Positions 1 to 8,893 of a DNA stretch of 34,438 nt are shown here, piece after piece (the first letter of the stretch is position 1; each line of letters starts with the position of its first letter). A program made the translations under genes and the position numbers. Where the stretch lies: contig CALNCU010000280.1 in NCBI GenBank assembly GCA_937875395.1, positions 1 to 34,438 on the forward strand, given 5' to 3'. This stretch comes from an uncultured Armatimonadota bacterium (lineage in GTDB: Bacteria > Armatimonadota > UBA5829 > DTJY01). The notes beneath the pieces are model-generated. The model saw only the letters and a list, made by a program, of their open reading frames with translations, ran no database searches and was not told the origin of the DNA.

Positions 1-696
1 AGAGTAACAGCCTTTGACCTTGGGAGGCTGCGTCTGGCATGCCGGTATGGGCATAGAGTATCAAACGGGCTGTTCAGGGCAGATCTGCCGGATGGAAAGT
101 ACTCCGTGAAGGTTCTGTCCAGCGCATCCGAACTCTTTGAGATGAAGGAGAATATCCGTAGGCCCATTACCGCAAAGATAGTAGAGATACCCGTGCCTAA
201 GGGAATAGAGCATACCATCAAAGAGAATACCTTTGATGTCACTGTAGAAGGCGGCCAGTTTAGCCTGTTCATTCCATCCGGTGCAATCTACAGCCTTGCC
301 ATAACACCCAAATCCGGCTCTGGAAGTGCGCAGGTGTTTGATTTTGGCCCTGACAGTACTCCCGTAAGCGCCGGGCATAAGCTGGTATCGGCCACACAGC
401 TTTCATCGGTCAATATTATAAGTGCCAATGGTGATTCCAAACCCCGAATAACATTCAAAGACGGCGCCAAGTATAAACTATCCGTCTACATGAAGAGTAA
501 CACTCCTGATCTTCCGGTAAATATTGGCATGCGGATAGGGGCGCCATGGGGTGCAAGGGAGTACAAAACCGTAAAAGTAGGGACCGAGTGGGCCAGGTAT
601 GAGATGCCTATCACAAAGAAAGGCGAGTGGGTATATGTAGAGCTTGCCGCCCCCGGCACTGTATGGGTGGATAATTTTTCACTTGAGAAGGACTAA
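1..696 (+). CDS. C-terminal part of a secreted carbohydrate-active protein (5' end outside window)
   Basis: The reading frame is open from the first base to a TAA at 694-696, so this is the last ~231 residues of a longer protein; an internal GTG at 106 has no convincing ribosome binding site and is not taken as the start. Two beta-rich modules can be seen. The first has the pattern LPDGKYSVKVL, then VEGGQFSLFIPSG and YSLAITP, which resembles malectin-like or CBM-type sandwiches attached to glycosidases. The last ~90 residues (KYKLSVYMKS, EWARYEMPITKKGEW, GTVWVDNFSLEKD) match the end of CBM4/9-type jelly rolls, where a late Trp/Asp strand closes the fold. The role is inferred to be binding of plant or microbial glycans outside the cell. 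The next gene, a glycosidase, follows after 12 bp, so the two are probably co-transcribed. The catalytic part, if any, lies upstream of the window. Confidence 0.7.
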   Translation, partial: RVTAFDLGRLRLACRYGHRVSNGLFRADLPDGKYSVKVLSSASELFEMKENIRRPITAKIVEIPVPKGIEHTIKENTFDVTVEGGQFSLFIPSGAIYSLAITPKSGSGSAQVFDFGPDSTPVSAGHKLVSATQLSSVNIISANGDSKPRITFKDGAKYKLSVYMKSNTPDLPVNIGMRIGAPWGAREYKTVKVGTEWARYEMPITKKGEWVYVELAAPGTVWVDNFSLEKD

Positions 697-708
697 GAAG
701 GAATCAAT

Positions 709-2640
709 ATGTTTAGCACTCCCAATCCTAAAGAAGAACTCCTTGGCGGAGGATTTTTACTTGGCGTCAATTACTGGCCCTGCGAGTATGGGGTATCCAT
801 GTGGAAGAAGTGGGCCCCTTCGGTTATAGACAGGGATTTTGGACGCATAGCCGCCCTGGGATGCACGCTTGTAAGAATCTTTCTTGTATGGGAGGACTTC
901 CAGCCCATCCGCGAATACACAGGATACAGGGCAGGCAACGGTGTGGCTACATATCTGGGTGACAGACCCTTGAAGAAGGGAGAACCCCCGGTAGATGCCT
1001 TCCAGGTAGCCAAATTTGATGAAATGCTCCTGATAGCAGAGAAGCACGGCCTGCGCCTGATACCCACATTCTTTACCGGATGGATGAGCGGCACACTCTT
1101 TGATGTGCCCTGGCGCAATGGACGGAACATCTTCAGCGACCCGTACATGCTCCGTCGCCAGGCAGAACTAGTCTCCTACTTTGCCGGGCGGTATAAAGAC
1201 AATCCAACAATATGGTCATGGGATTTGGGCAACGAGCAGAACTGCTTTATGCCATGCAACAGCCGGCACGATGCCTGGCTCTGGACGGACCTGTTGACAA
1301 AAGAGATTCGTCTGCGTGATAAAAACCATCTGGTAACATCGGGAATGCATATGGATGTAGACAAGTGCGCCGGCAATTTTACCATAGAAGACCTCTCCGG
1401 CTTGTTAGATTACGTCTGTATCCACACGTATCCCAAGTTCCGTGCAATCTGCAGCAACAATTTAAGCAGCCTGAAAACCACCTACCTGAACACATTTGAA
1501 TACAACCTGCACAGCAATCTCAGCGGCAAAGACGTGCTCTGCCAGGAGTTCGCTGGGCTTTCCTGCTCCAGAGTATCAGATGAGGTAGAAAAGGAATACA
1601 TAGCCATAGTGCTGCACAGCCTGCTTGCAAATGGATGTATGGGAGCCCTCTACTGGTGCTACTCAGACTTTGCAACAACCGATGAACTGCCGTATGCCGC
1701 CAATCCGTTTGAAAAGCACCTGGGTCTTGTAGACTGCGAAGGCCGTCCGGGAGCAGTGGCAGAAGAGATAAAGGAGTTCTCAAAGATAGCGCAATCATTC
1801 TCAGCAGGCGGATGGCATGCAGATACGCCCCAGGCGGCGGTTATAGTGCCGCGGCACATAACAGACAATACCGCCATATTCAATTGTTATATACTGGCAA
1901 AAATGGCCGGGTTGGATGTGCGGTTTACATATCCGGATAGCAGCCTGGAAGAGTTCAAGCTGGTCTTTATGCCCTCTGTTGAAGAATCTTCCTTCACCCT
2001 CCCGGACTGGGAGAATATCAAACGTTTTGTACATACCGGCGGCACATTGTACTACTCCTACAAAGGGTCGGCCATGCGTGATATGGAAGAGCTGTTTGGA
2101 ATACGCCTGGAGGGAGATGACAGGGACGGGCGGCTTCACAAATTCGCCTTTAATAACAGCCTGGGGGAGATAGACCTCTCCGGCGGTGATTCAAACAGTA
2201 TAGTAATGCTTATGTCAAACAGAACCGCAGAGGTAATCTCCACAGATATTAAAGGACAGCCCAATATCCTGCTAAACTCCTATGGCAATGGTAAGGCAAT
2301 ACTATGTACGGAACCATTGGAGACGTTTATATCAGAGCGGCACGGCAGCATGCCTGGCAAGGGAATACACAATTTCTATGAATGGATGGCATCGCAAGCT
2401 GGAATTATAGTAAATGGTTGCGGCAACCACTTTATAGAGTATAAGCAACTATCCGGCAGAGGCGGAACCCTGAATTACTTAATAAACCACAGCTTTGAAG
2501 AACAGACCTGTGTTCTTCCTCTGCAAAAGATGGCATACCAAACGCTGGGCGGCAGAAACATAATAAAAGTAGAAGCGGGGGAGGGCGGCCTTAATATTAC
2601 CCTTGGGCCGGCCGGAGCCGTGTTGCTGATTACGGCATAA
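709..2640 (+). CDS. Clan GH-A glycoside hydrolase (GH5/GH42-like), probably cytoplasmic
   Basis: A 643-aa protein with no signal peptide. An AAGGA sequence lies about 10 bp before ATG 709. Residues ~15-370 look like a clan GH-A TIM barrel. An early GVNYWP strand is followed by the acid/base motif WDLGNEQ (Glu176), HTYP near 239-242, and a probable nucleophile in CQEFAG (Glu280). YWCYSDF and a GLVDCEGRP strand then end the barrel. Such motifs occur in GH5 cellulase/mannanase-like enzymes and in GH42 relatives. Residues ~375-500 (AAVIVPRH through HTGGTLYYSYKG) resemble the beta-galactosidase trimerisation (GATase-like) domain that follows the barrel in GH42. A small beta domain ends the protein. 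Retaining hydrolysis of beta-linked oligosaccharides is inferred; the exact substrate is not visible. It lies 12 bp behind the secreted protein ending at 696 and converges on the gene ending at 2672. Confidence 0.85.
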   Translation: MFSTPNPKEELLGGGFLLGVNYWPCEYGVSMWKKWAPSVIDRDFGRIAALGCTLVRIFLVWEDFQPIREYTGYRAGNGVATYLGDRPLKKGEPPVDAFQVAKFDEMLLIAEKHGLRLIPTFFTGWMSGTLFDVPWRNGRNIFSDPYMLRRQAELVSYFAGRYKDNPTIWSWDLGNEQNCFMPCNSRHDAWLWTDLLTKEIRLRDKNHLVTSGMHMDVDKCAGNFTIEDLSGLLDYVCIHTYPKFRAICSNNLSSLKTTYLNTFEYNLHSNLSGKDVLCQEFAGLSCSRVSDEVEKEYIAIVLHSLLANGCMGALYWCYSDFATTDELPYAANPFEKHLGLVDCEGRPGAVAEEIKEFSKIAQSFSAGGWHADTPQAAVIVPRHITDNTAIFNCYILAKMAGLDVRFTYPDSSLEEFKLVFMPSVEESSFTLPDWENIKRFVHTGGTLYYSYKGSAMRDMEELFGIRLEGDDRDGRLHKFAFNNSLGEIDLSGGDSNSIVMLMSNRTAEVISTDIKGQPNILLNSYGNGKAILCTEPLETFISERHGSMPGKGIHNFYEWMASQAGIIVNGCGNHFIEYKQLSGRGGTLNYLINHSFEEQTCVLPLQKMAYQTLGGRNIIKVEAGEGGLNITLGPAGAVLLITA

Positions 2641-2671
2641 CTTGAATCTAAACTGCAAATACGGGCGAAGA

Positions 2672-3025
2672 TTATTCTACTTTGCCGTGTATTTTTGTTA
2701 CCGTCCAGTAGTTCATTTCTGGGATATGCCCAAAATTTACAGAATAAGCATTGCCTGTCTTAAGAGGCATTATGAGCCTGGATGGTTCTATTCGTGCATC
2801 AAAAACACTGTTATTATATTTTGCTCTGAATTTGTAGACTTGTTGCATTATCTGCGGTTCGCTCAATATAGTTATGGTGGCATTTTTATAATAGATTACC
2901 GGAGGGGGTTGATGCATGGTGGATATATCAGAATATGATGCCTTTGATGTTCGATATACAACGGTTGCCATTGCGCCAAAACAGGCAATCAGTATCAGCA
3001 AGAATACTATCTCGCTCTGCTTCAT
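2672..3025 (-). CDS. Small membrane-anchored protein, unknown function (paralogue-like to 16241-16621)
   Basis: A 117-aa protein. ATG 3025 is chosen over longer in-frame starts because GGGAGGGAG lies just upstream on the minus strand and a hydrophobic helix starts right after it. Residues ~5-24 (IVFLLILIACFGAMATVVY) form one transmembrane or signal-anchor segment. The rest is a short beta-rich extracytoplasmic domain ending in TVTKIHGKVE. The protein at 16241-16621 has the same plan: N-terminal helix, a YKN/YHA-type strand, a L-K-x-x-N-x-x-Y stretch, and an ending with KIH-x-x-V. This suggests the two are distant paralogues. No family is recognised. The gene stands alone between a convergent glycosidase and the tRNA-Pro terminator. 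Confidence 0.72.
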   Translation of the reverse strand: MKQSEIVFLLILIACFGAMATVVYRTSKASYSDISTMHQPPPVIYYKNATITILSEPQIMQQVYKFRAKYNNSVFDARIEPSRLIMPLKTGNAYSVNFGHIPEMNYWTVTKIHGKVE

Positions 3026-3206
3026 ATGCTCTCCCTCCCGGCAAGGATGAGGTTGGCTTCTTTTTATGATTGTAGTATAACACGGAGTAAGTGTATCTGC
3101 AACCTGCACGGCGGAAGATTTTTTAGTATAAAAAACTTCAAAAACAGTTCTATCCCCGGCTACATAATGGGCGTGGAATTCACGCGTAGATAAAGTACGG
3201 ACACCC

Positions 3207-3256
3207 CAAAAAAACACAAAAAGCGGAGACCAGGCAAAGATGCCGGTTTCCGCTTT
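3207..3256 (-). terminator. Intrinsic terminator of tRNA-Pro
   Basis: On the minus strand, just after the tRNA 3' end, an AAGCGGA...TCCGCTT stem is extended by ACCGGC/GCCTGGT and followed by TTTTTGTGTTTTTTT. The arms lie at 3221-3235 and 3242-3256 on the plus strand. Confidence 0.8.
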
Positions 3257-3262
3257 ACTTTT

Positions 3263-3339
3263 TGGTCGGGGCGACAGGATTTGAACCTGCGACCACTCGC
3301 TCCCAAAGCGAGTGCGCTACCAAGCTGCGCTACGCCCCG
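3263..3339 (-). tRNA. tRNA-Pro (anticodon UGG)
   Basis: The minus strand folds into a full cloverleaf. The acceptor stem is CGGGGCG/CGCCCCG, the D arm is GCGC/GCGC, the anticodon stem is CTCGC/GCGAG around loop TTTGGGA (anticodon TGG), and the T loop is TTCAAAT. The CCA end is encoded (3263-3265, with discriminator A at 3266). A promoter lies 28 bp upstream and a terminator directly downstream, so it is a single-gene transcription unit. Confidence 0.96.
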
Positions 3340-3367
3340 AATATGTTTTCTCAACTGCAACGCCAAT

Positions 3368-3396
3368 ATTCTACCTGTTTCAGCATGCCTAGTCAA
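3368..3396 (-). promoter_or_regulatory. Sigma70-type promoter of tRNA-Pro
   Basis: On the minus strand, TTGACT (3391-3396) and TAGAAT (3368-3373) are separated by exactly 17 bp, upstream of the tRNA 5' end at 3339. Confidence 0.75.
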
Positions 3397-3530
3397 GGAA
3401 AATTAATATTTCATTTGCAATTGCCTTAAGGAAAGGAGCTGTTTGGGTATAACACAACCACGCAGTAAGTGCCCGTTACAAACAAATATGACAAATTAGG
3501 AATATTATATAACAAAACGGCGACGGCCTA

Positions 3531-3559
3531 TTGACAATATTGTCAATAACAAGCACAAT
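3531..3559 (+). promoter_or_regulatory. Palindromic operator overlapping a -35 box, upstream of the TPR gene
   Basis: TTGACAATATTGTCAA at 3531-3546 is a perfect 16-bp palindrome. Its left arm is a consensus -35 box, and a weak -10 (CACAAT, 3554-3559) follows after 17 bp. A repressor bound here would block RNA polymerase. The regulator is unknown. The rest of 3397-3607 shows nothing else clear. Confidence 0.5.
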
Positions 3560-3607
3560 ATAGTAGTACTGCTTTAAGCGGCGGCTATTATCCTGGAAGG
3601 TGATTTT

Positions 3608-5902
3608 ATGATATGCGGGCGCTGTGGTCATAAAATAGATGACAGACATACTGTATGCTTAAGATGCAGGCTGGCGTTCCCAAAGAGCAGCGTATCTGCC
3701 AAAGGCACAGATGAACCGATTATATCCGGCGGGCGTGCGCATATATTGGCAGGCGCACTGGCCTTTGCCGCCATTCTTGCCATGGTCGCCAGGCTTCTGG
3801 CCCATGCAGATTGGGCAGGCACCGGTGTGCTTGCATTTATAGGGGCTGTTTTGGGAGGAACCGCCATGGGAACGCACGGTTCGCTCAAGCAGTGGATTCA
3901 GCGCATAAGGTGCCGTTACCAGTTGAACCGGATAGAGCGCAGATTCAGCTTAAAGATTGATGCTATCATAAAACAGGCCGGGGAACTGCTGGATGCAGAC
4001 GATTCAGATGCGGATGCTCACAGGAGGGCCGGGATTGCATACCTTATGGATGGGCAGTTTGGGCGTGCGGCAGAGCATCTCCAAAAGGCGGCGGATGCCG
4101 CAGAATCTCCCCAGGTGATAAACCACCTTGCCATAGCCCGGTATCTTTCCGGCAACAGTGATGGGGCAGTTGCAGATTGGCGGCGTATTTCTGCTGAGTA
4201 TGCCCCGTCTCACTTTAACCTGGCAATCGTTCTTATGCAGAAGAAGGAGTACGATGCAGCTTTAGAGGAGCTTAATCTATCTGCAGATGCAGACCCGGAT
4301 GGCTCTTTGAGAAGGCTCCCGCTCCACCTTGGCATAATTCACTTTGCGCAGAAACGGTATGAGGAGGCCGTCCGGGAGTTTGAACGTGCGGTAAGCAGCG
4401 CCCCGGATTCCGGCGATGCGCGCAATAACCTTGGCGTGGCCCTGTATATGCAGGGGGAGACGGAGAAGGGGATTGCCGAAATCACAAAGGCCAGGTGCGC
4501 AGAACCCGGGCGTGCTATTATATGGGCAAACCTTGGGCTGGCACATTTTCTTAAGGATGAGATACCGGCAGCCGTCCGCGCCCTTGCGCATGCAAAAGAG
4601 CTTGATCCGCTCACCGGGTTTATCCGCACCTACTACGGCAGCGTTCTGTGCGCGGCGGGCAACCACCATGCCGGCATAGAGCAGATGCAAACCGCAACGC
4701 ACATGGCCTACCGGGATGTAGAATCCTACCTAAACCTTGCCAGAACCCTTATAGAAGATGGGGAGCTTGAGCGGGGCGCAGATCAGCTTAAACAGGCGCT
4801 GCTGCTTGATTCCGGCGATGCAGATATACTTGCATGCGCAGGCGCGGCCTACCTTATGCGCGGCAGATACGCAGAGGCAGAGCAGTACCTTAGAAAATCC
4901 ATACAGCATGACCCGGCAAATATTGTTGCCATGAGCAACCTTGGGCAGGTGTATGCAGAGGACGGCCATCCGCATCAGGCCGTTCCGCTTCTAGAGCATG
5001 CAAGCCGCATGAAAAACCATACTGCGCATGTGCTCTTTAACCTGGGATATGCCCTTCATCTGCAGGGGCGGCTCTCGGAGGCGGCCGAGCATTACATTGC
5101 TGCAATATCCAAGGATAGCACTCTAACGGCGGCGCACTACAACCTGGGGCTCTACTTTCTGGCAGTAGAGGAGTGGGCGGGTGCAGTTGCAGAGTTTCAA
5201 CTGGTATTAAAGCTTCAGCCGGAACTCCCCTATGTAAACTATCCCCTTGGATGCGCGTTCCAGGGCCGGAAGGATATGCCGAATGCCATAAGATTCTGGG
5301 AGATGGCTGCTGAAACGGAGCCGAAGAATATTGATCTGCATGTAAACCTTGGGCTGGTATACTACCTTAGAGACAGGGTTGACCAGTCAATAGAGCACTT
5401 CCAGCGGGTTTTAAGGCTGCGGGATGGGCAGTTTACGGATTACAACAACCTGGCCCTGGCATACACAAAGAAGAAAGCGCTTGATATGGCCGTCCGCAAC
5501 TTTGAAAAGGCCATAGATATGGCTCCCAGAAACCCTGTTGCGCACAGCAACCTGGGTCTGGCATACTATCTGAACAATCAGGTAGAAAAATCCGTTGCAG
5601 AATGGATGCGCATAGCCACTCTGGACTCCACCTACGCCAGAAAAAGGGGCCGCATTGAAACCGCCACCTATGACGATGCGGAGATGGGTTTTGTACCCAT
5701 AGATTGGCAATGTTACCTTCTTAAAACCTCTCCGGCCATACCTGCCGCCAGGTACCGCATGCGAATTGCAGAGAGCAGATATCCCTGGTGGATGGATGCC
5801 GGCGGCGATGAGTTTGAATCTATCCTGCTCTTAAAGCAAAGAATAGATTCCCTGCGGCGGGCTATCCAGAGCATGGATTATGCAGAGGTTCCGCACGGAT
5901 AG
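3608..5902 (+). CDS. Zinc-ribbon, membrane-anchored TPR-repeat protein
   Basis: A 764-aa protein; GGAAGGTG sits 5 bp before ATG 3608. The N-terminus is a minimal zinc ribbon with Cys3, Cys6, Cys17 and Cys20 (CGRC and CLRC knuckles). One or two hydrophobic segments at ~45-85 follow (AHILAGALAFAAILAMVARLL, then a Gly/Ala-rich stretch), then a basic linker. From ~110 to ~690 the chain is almost all tetratricopeptide repeats of about 34 residues, with repeated A-x-x-x-L-G-x-x and Y-x-x-A motifs and frequent NLGLAYY/NLGVALY signatures. The last ~70 residues are not TPR. Such proteins usually act as scaffolds; a role in envelope assembly or regulation is inference only. It has its own promoter region with a palindromic operator. 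Its stop codon directly abuts the stop codon of the convergent gene at 5903. Confidence 0.85.
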   Translation: MICGRCGHKIDDRHTVCLRCRLAFPKSSVSAKGTDEPIISGGRAHILAGALAFAAILAMVARLLAHADWAGTGVLAFIGAVLGGTAMGTHGSLKQWIQRIRCRYQLNRIERRFSLKIDAIIKQAGELLDADDSDADAHRRAGIAYLMDGQFGRAAEHLQKAADAAESPQVINHLAIARYLSGNSDGAVADWRRISAEYAPSHFNLAIVLMQKKEYDAALEELNLSADADPDGSLRRLPLHLGIIHFAQKRYEEAVREFERAVSSAPDSGDARNNLGVALYMQGETEKGIAEITKARCAEPGRAIIWANLGLAHFLKDEIPAAVRALAHAKELDPLTGFIRTYYGSVLCAAGNHHAGIEQMQTATHMAYRDVESYLNLARTLIEDGELERGADQLKQALLLDSGDADILACAGAAYLMRGRYAEAEQYLRKSIQHDPANIVAMSNLGQVYAEDGHPHQAVPLLEHASRMKNHTAHVLFNLGYALHLQGRLSEAAEHYIAAISKDSTLTAAHYNLGLYFLAVEEWAGAVAEFQLVLKLQPELPYVNYPLGCAFQGRKDMPNAIRFWEMAAETEPKNIDLHVNLGLVYYLRDRVDQSIEHFQRVLRLRDGQFTDYNNLALAYTKKKALDMAVRNFEKAIDMAPRNPVAHSNLGLAYYLNNQVEKSVAEWMRIATLDSTYARKRGRIETATYDDAEMGFVPIDWQCYLLKTSPAIPAARYRMRIAESRYPWWMDAGGDEFESILLLKQRIDSLRRAIQSMDYAEVPHG

Positions 5903-6085
5903 CTACCGGCGCCCAAACTTTTTGCGCAGAAACTGCCATAAGATTACAGCCAGCGCCGTCATAACCAGAACGCTTATAACTAAAGGCATCCCGGAAAGAT
6001 TCAGGGCGGAGAGCCATACCGCCAGGCCGATTATAACAGCAAATGCTAAAACCGTAATAAACTCAACTAACTTGTTTTTATCCAC
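5903..6085 (-). CDS. Small two-helix membrane protein coupled to the UPF0182 gene
   Basis: A 60-aa protein with two predicted transmembrane helices (~9-30 and ~34-53) and a basic tail (RKKFGRR). The start is GTG at 6085, which overlaps the end of the UPF0182 gene by 8 bp in the sequence GTGGATAA, so translational coupling is likely. No family is recognised. The tight overlap suggests a small partner subunit of the large membrane protein, but this is inference. The stop is immediately next to that of the convergent TPR gene. Confidence 0.65.
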   Translation of the reverse strand: MDKNKLVEFITVLAFAVIIGLAVWLSALNLSGMPLVISVLVMTALAVILWQFLRKKFGRR

Positions 6086-8801
6086 CTTCTGCCGCCTTTA
6101 GTTCCTGTAGGGTGCGCTCAAGCCGCTTAATCTCTTCTCCGTAGCCAGCCCAATCGCCCTTTCTCTGTGCTTCCTGCGCTCTGCGGAATTCTTCAATTGC
6201 CCGCTCGGCAAGTTTTTGTGCTCGTCCCTGCGGGGATGGCGCCGCTTGCTGCAGAGGGGCTGCCGGCGTTGCAGATGCTTGAGGAAGGTTCACTCCGCCC
6301 CCAAAAATCCTTGCAATGGCGGCATCCAGGGTAGGCTCCATTACAAGCTGGCTTCCGTATGCCGCAACCACGCGTTTAAGCTCCGGTATCTTGCTGGTTT
6401 GAGATTCCAGATAGATTGGTTTTACGTAAAGTATAGATTGATCTATGGGAATAACAAGCAGATTCCCCCGGTTCACCTGGGAGCCTTGCTGGTTCCAGAG
6501 CGTAAGCTGCGGTGATATTGCAGGGTCCTGGTTTATTCTGGATTCTATCTGCGCCGGGCCGTATACAAGCTTATCCTTTGGGAATTGATATAGAATCATT
6601 CTGCCGTAGTCTGCCGGGTCGCACCGGGCCGCTATCCAGGCTACCATGTTATCCTTGTTTACGGGCGTGAACGGCAGCATGAGCAGAAACTCCTCCTTCG
6701 TCTCGCCGGGGAGGGTCATAACCACGTAGTACGGCTCTATGGGAGTCTGCATGCCGGATGTCTGCACAATCTCTTTTGGAAACTCCCAAAGATCGCCCCG
6801 GTTATAGAATACCTGGGGGTTTTGCATGTGGTATGTAAGGAGCATCCCCGCCTGGATACGGAAGAGCTGTTCCGGGTAGCGGATATGCGTGCGCAGGTCT
6901 GCCGGCATGGCGCTCATAGGCTTAAAGACGCCGGGGAAGATTTTGCTGTAAGCCTGCACAAGAGGGTCCGTTTCATCCGCCATATAGTAATCTACGGTGC
7001 CGTTGTAGGCATCTATCACTACCTTGGCAGCATTTCTTATGTAGTTGATGTTGCTGTTGGCGTAAGGCTTGGAGTAGGGATATCTGCTGGATGCAGAGTA
7101 CGCGTCCCATATCCAGAAGAGCCTCCCGCCAGATACAACAAGGTAAGGGTCTTTATCATAGGCAAGGAATGGGAAGATTGTACGCACCCTGTCTGCTATC
7201 TCCCGCCGGAACATAAGGCGGCTGTTTTTTGTAACGGGGCTCTTTAGTATAAGGTTCAAGTCTCCAAACCGCCAGGCAAAGGCAATACGCCTGAAGTAGT
7301 TGCCTATAGGTATCCCCCCGGTGCCGGCGTAGCTGGTGTACTTGGGCTGATCTGCAGACGGGTAATCAAACTCTTTCTCCGTGGAATCTACTACCACATA
7401 ATTGCTGGTGCGTTCCCCAAAATAGATCTGCGGGCGGTCTATCTTTATATCCACGGACGAGACGGGAGGAATCCCCTGTATAAAGAACTCCGGCAGACCT
7501 TCCGCCGTTGCCCGGTTAACGGGGCTCATAACCGCGCCGTAGCCGTGCGTGTACTGGAAGTGCCTGTTCACCCAGGAGAGCGATCCTGCCTGGGTGTTTT
7601 CTATGGAGAGTTCTCTGGCGGCCACGGTTACCTGCCTTAAAATTCCGTTTACCGTGTAGCGGTCTACATCTATGTTTGGGATATCGTAGTACTGCCAGAG
7701 CGATTGCAACTGGGAGTAGGTTTTATCCAGCGGCCTGTAATCCCACACGCGTATGCTGTTTATTGTGGGGCGGTTGCGGTTTATATCTGCCGCGGTAAGG
7801 TTGTTGGCGACGGTGAAGGGCACCTCCTGGATAACGTCAAGGTTAAAGGCTTTGCGGGTTGCTTTTATATTGTAGGTAATATAGGGGCTCTCCCGCGCTA
7901 TCTCATTGGGCTTTACGTATATCTGCTGCATGGCGGCAGGGTATGCAGACCCTATTAATGCAGATGCGGCAACAAGTATTACAAGGGCGGCGGCGGGAAG
8001 AATTATTCCTCTTCTATATATGTTTACAAGGGATAGTATTCCGGCTGCCACCGCTACCACGGCAAGAATAACCAGCGCCGCCATGCGCGCATGTATATCT
8101 GTGTAGCCCGCGCCAAAGATTACGCCCGTTGGAGAATAGAGCAGATCATACCTCTGCAGCAGGTATCCCCAGGCGCGCAGAAAAAGGATTACGGCCAGAA
8201 GCATGGAGAGATGCGCCTTAACGTGCGGCGCAAACGTGGGCGTGCCCGCAAGAAAATCTATGGCCCGGTCTGCATAGTGCACTACCACAGATGCCAGAAG
8301 GGCGACTATAAGAGTGAACATAAGCCAGCCGTAGATATATTTAAGGAATCCCAGCTTAAAGATGTAGAACCCTATTTCATGTTTGAATACAGGGTCGGCA
8401 TCCGGGAAGGGGACGGCGTGCATCCACATGGCAAGGCTCATCCAGTGCGATGATGCAGAGAGCCCCACAAGGACGGCGGCTACAATTGTGCCAAGGAGCA
8501 AGACTCCTCCAATTCCCCTGCGCGCAAATTCCCCCATCCTGCTCCTGGTGGATGGGCCCATGTGCATACCTGTTGGAACCAGCCGCCCGGCAAGCCGGAT
8601 GTTTGCGTAGACAATTGCAAAAAATAGAATGCCGGCAGAGGCTCCAAGGGCAAGCTTGTAGAGTATCTGAGTCCAAAAGACGGATCTGTACCCGGCCTCT
8701 CCAAACCAGAGCCAGTCCGTATACAGGCTGACAAGGCTGCTTGCAAAGATAACGGCCAGTATAATTACCGTCCAGATGATTATTTTTAGTTCTCGCCTCA
8801 A
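6078..8801 (-). CDS. UPF0182 family (COG1615) integral membrane protein
   Basis: A 907-aa protein of normal length for UPF0182. The start is TTG 8801, supported by GGGAGG 7 bp upstream on the minus strand; no ATG is nearby. Seven hydrophobic helices lie in the first ~290 residues (about 7-28, 48-68, 97-116, 155-176, 197-215, 239-261, 266-288), including the family-like TDWLWFGEAGYRSVFWTQ segment near 28-45. A long extracytoplasmic part follows, with conserved-looking stretches such as WVNRHFQYTHGYG, YFGERTSNYVVVDS and YPEQLFRIQ. The C-terminus is Ala/Pro-rich and then a charged coiled-coil-like tail of ~45 residues. The family is widespread but its function is unknown. It probably forms an operon with the upstream 70-aa gene and the overlapping 60-aa gene. 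Confidence 0.93.
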   Translation of the reverse strand: MRRELKIIIWTVIILAVIFASSLVSLYTDWLWFGEAGYRSVFWTQILYKLALGASAGILFFAIVYANIRLAGRLVPTGMHMGPSTRSRMGEFARRGIGGVLLLGTIVAAVLVGLSASSHWMSLAMWMHAVPFPDADPVFKHEIGFYIFKLGFLKYIYGWLMFTLIVALLASVVVHYADRAIDFLAGTPTFAPHVKAHLSMLLAVILFLRAWGYLLQRYDLLYSPTGVIFGAGYTDIHARMAALVILAVVAVAAGILSLVNIYRRGIILPAAALVILVAASALIGSAYPAAMQQIYVKPNEIARESPYITYNIKATRKAFNLDVIQEVPFTVANNLTAADINRNRPTINSIRVWDYRPLDKTYSQLQSLWQYYDIPNIDVDRYTVNGILRQVTVAARELSIENTQAGSLSWVNRHFQYTHGYGAVMSPVNRATAEGLPEFFIQGIPPVSSVDIKIDRPQIYFGERTSNYVVVDSTEKEFDYPSADQPKYTSYAGTGGIPIGNYFRRIAFAWRFGDLNLILKSPVTKNSRLMFRREIADRVRTIFPFLAYDKDPYLVVSGGRLFWIWDAYSASSRYPYSKPYANSNINYIRNAAKVVIDAYNGTVDYYMADETDPLVQAYSKIFPGVFKPMSAMPADLRTHIRYPEQLFRIQAGMLLTYHMQNPQVFYNRGDLWEFPKEIVQTSGMQTPIEPYYVVMTLPGETKEEFLLMLPFTPVNKDNMVAWIAARCDPADYGRMILYQFPKDKLVYGPAQIESRINQDPAISPQLTLWNQQGSQVNRGNLLVIPIDQSILYVKPIYLESQTSKIPELKRVVAAYGSQLVMEPTLDAAIARIFGGGVNLPQASATPAAPLQQAAPSPQGRAQKLAERAIEEFRRAQEAQRKGDWAGYGEEIKRLERTLQELKAAEGG

Positions 8802-8837
8802 ATCTTATCCTCCCGCATGCACATATTATGCGTGAAA

Positions 8838-8867
8838 GGGGGATGACCTTGCGGCAGGCCATCCCCC
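8838..8867 (-). terminator. Strong hairpin between the 70-aa gene and UPF0182 gene (weak or partial terminator)
   Basis: GGGGGATG (8838-8845) pairs perfectly with CATCCCCC (8860-8867). On the minus strand the stem is followed only by TTTC, so full termination is doubtful. It could partly terminate, or protect an mRNA end and set the ratio between the two genes. Confidence 0.45.
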
Positions 8868-8893
8868 GAAAATTATCAGGCTATACCGCCGGA

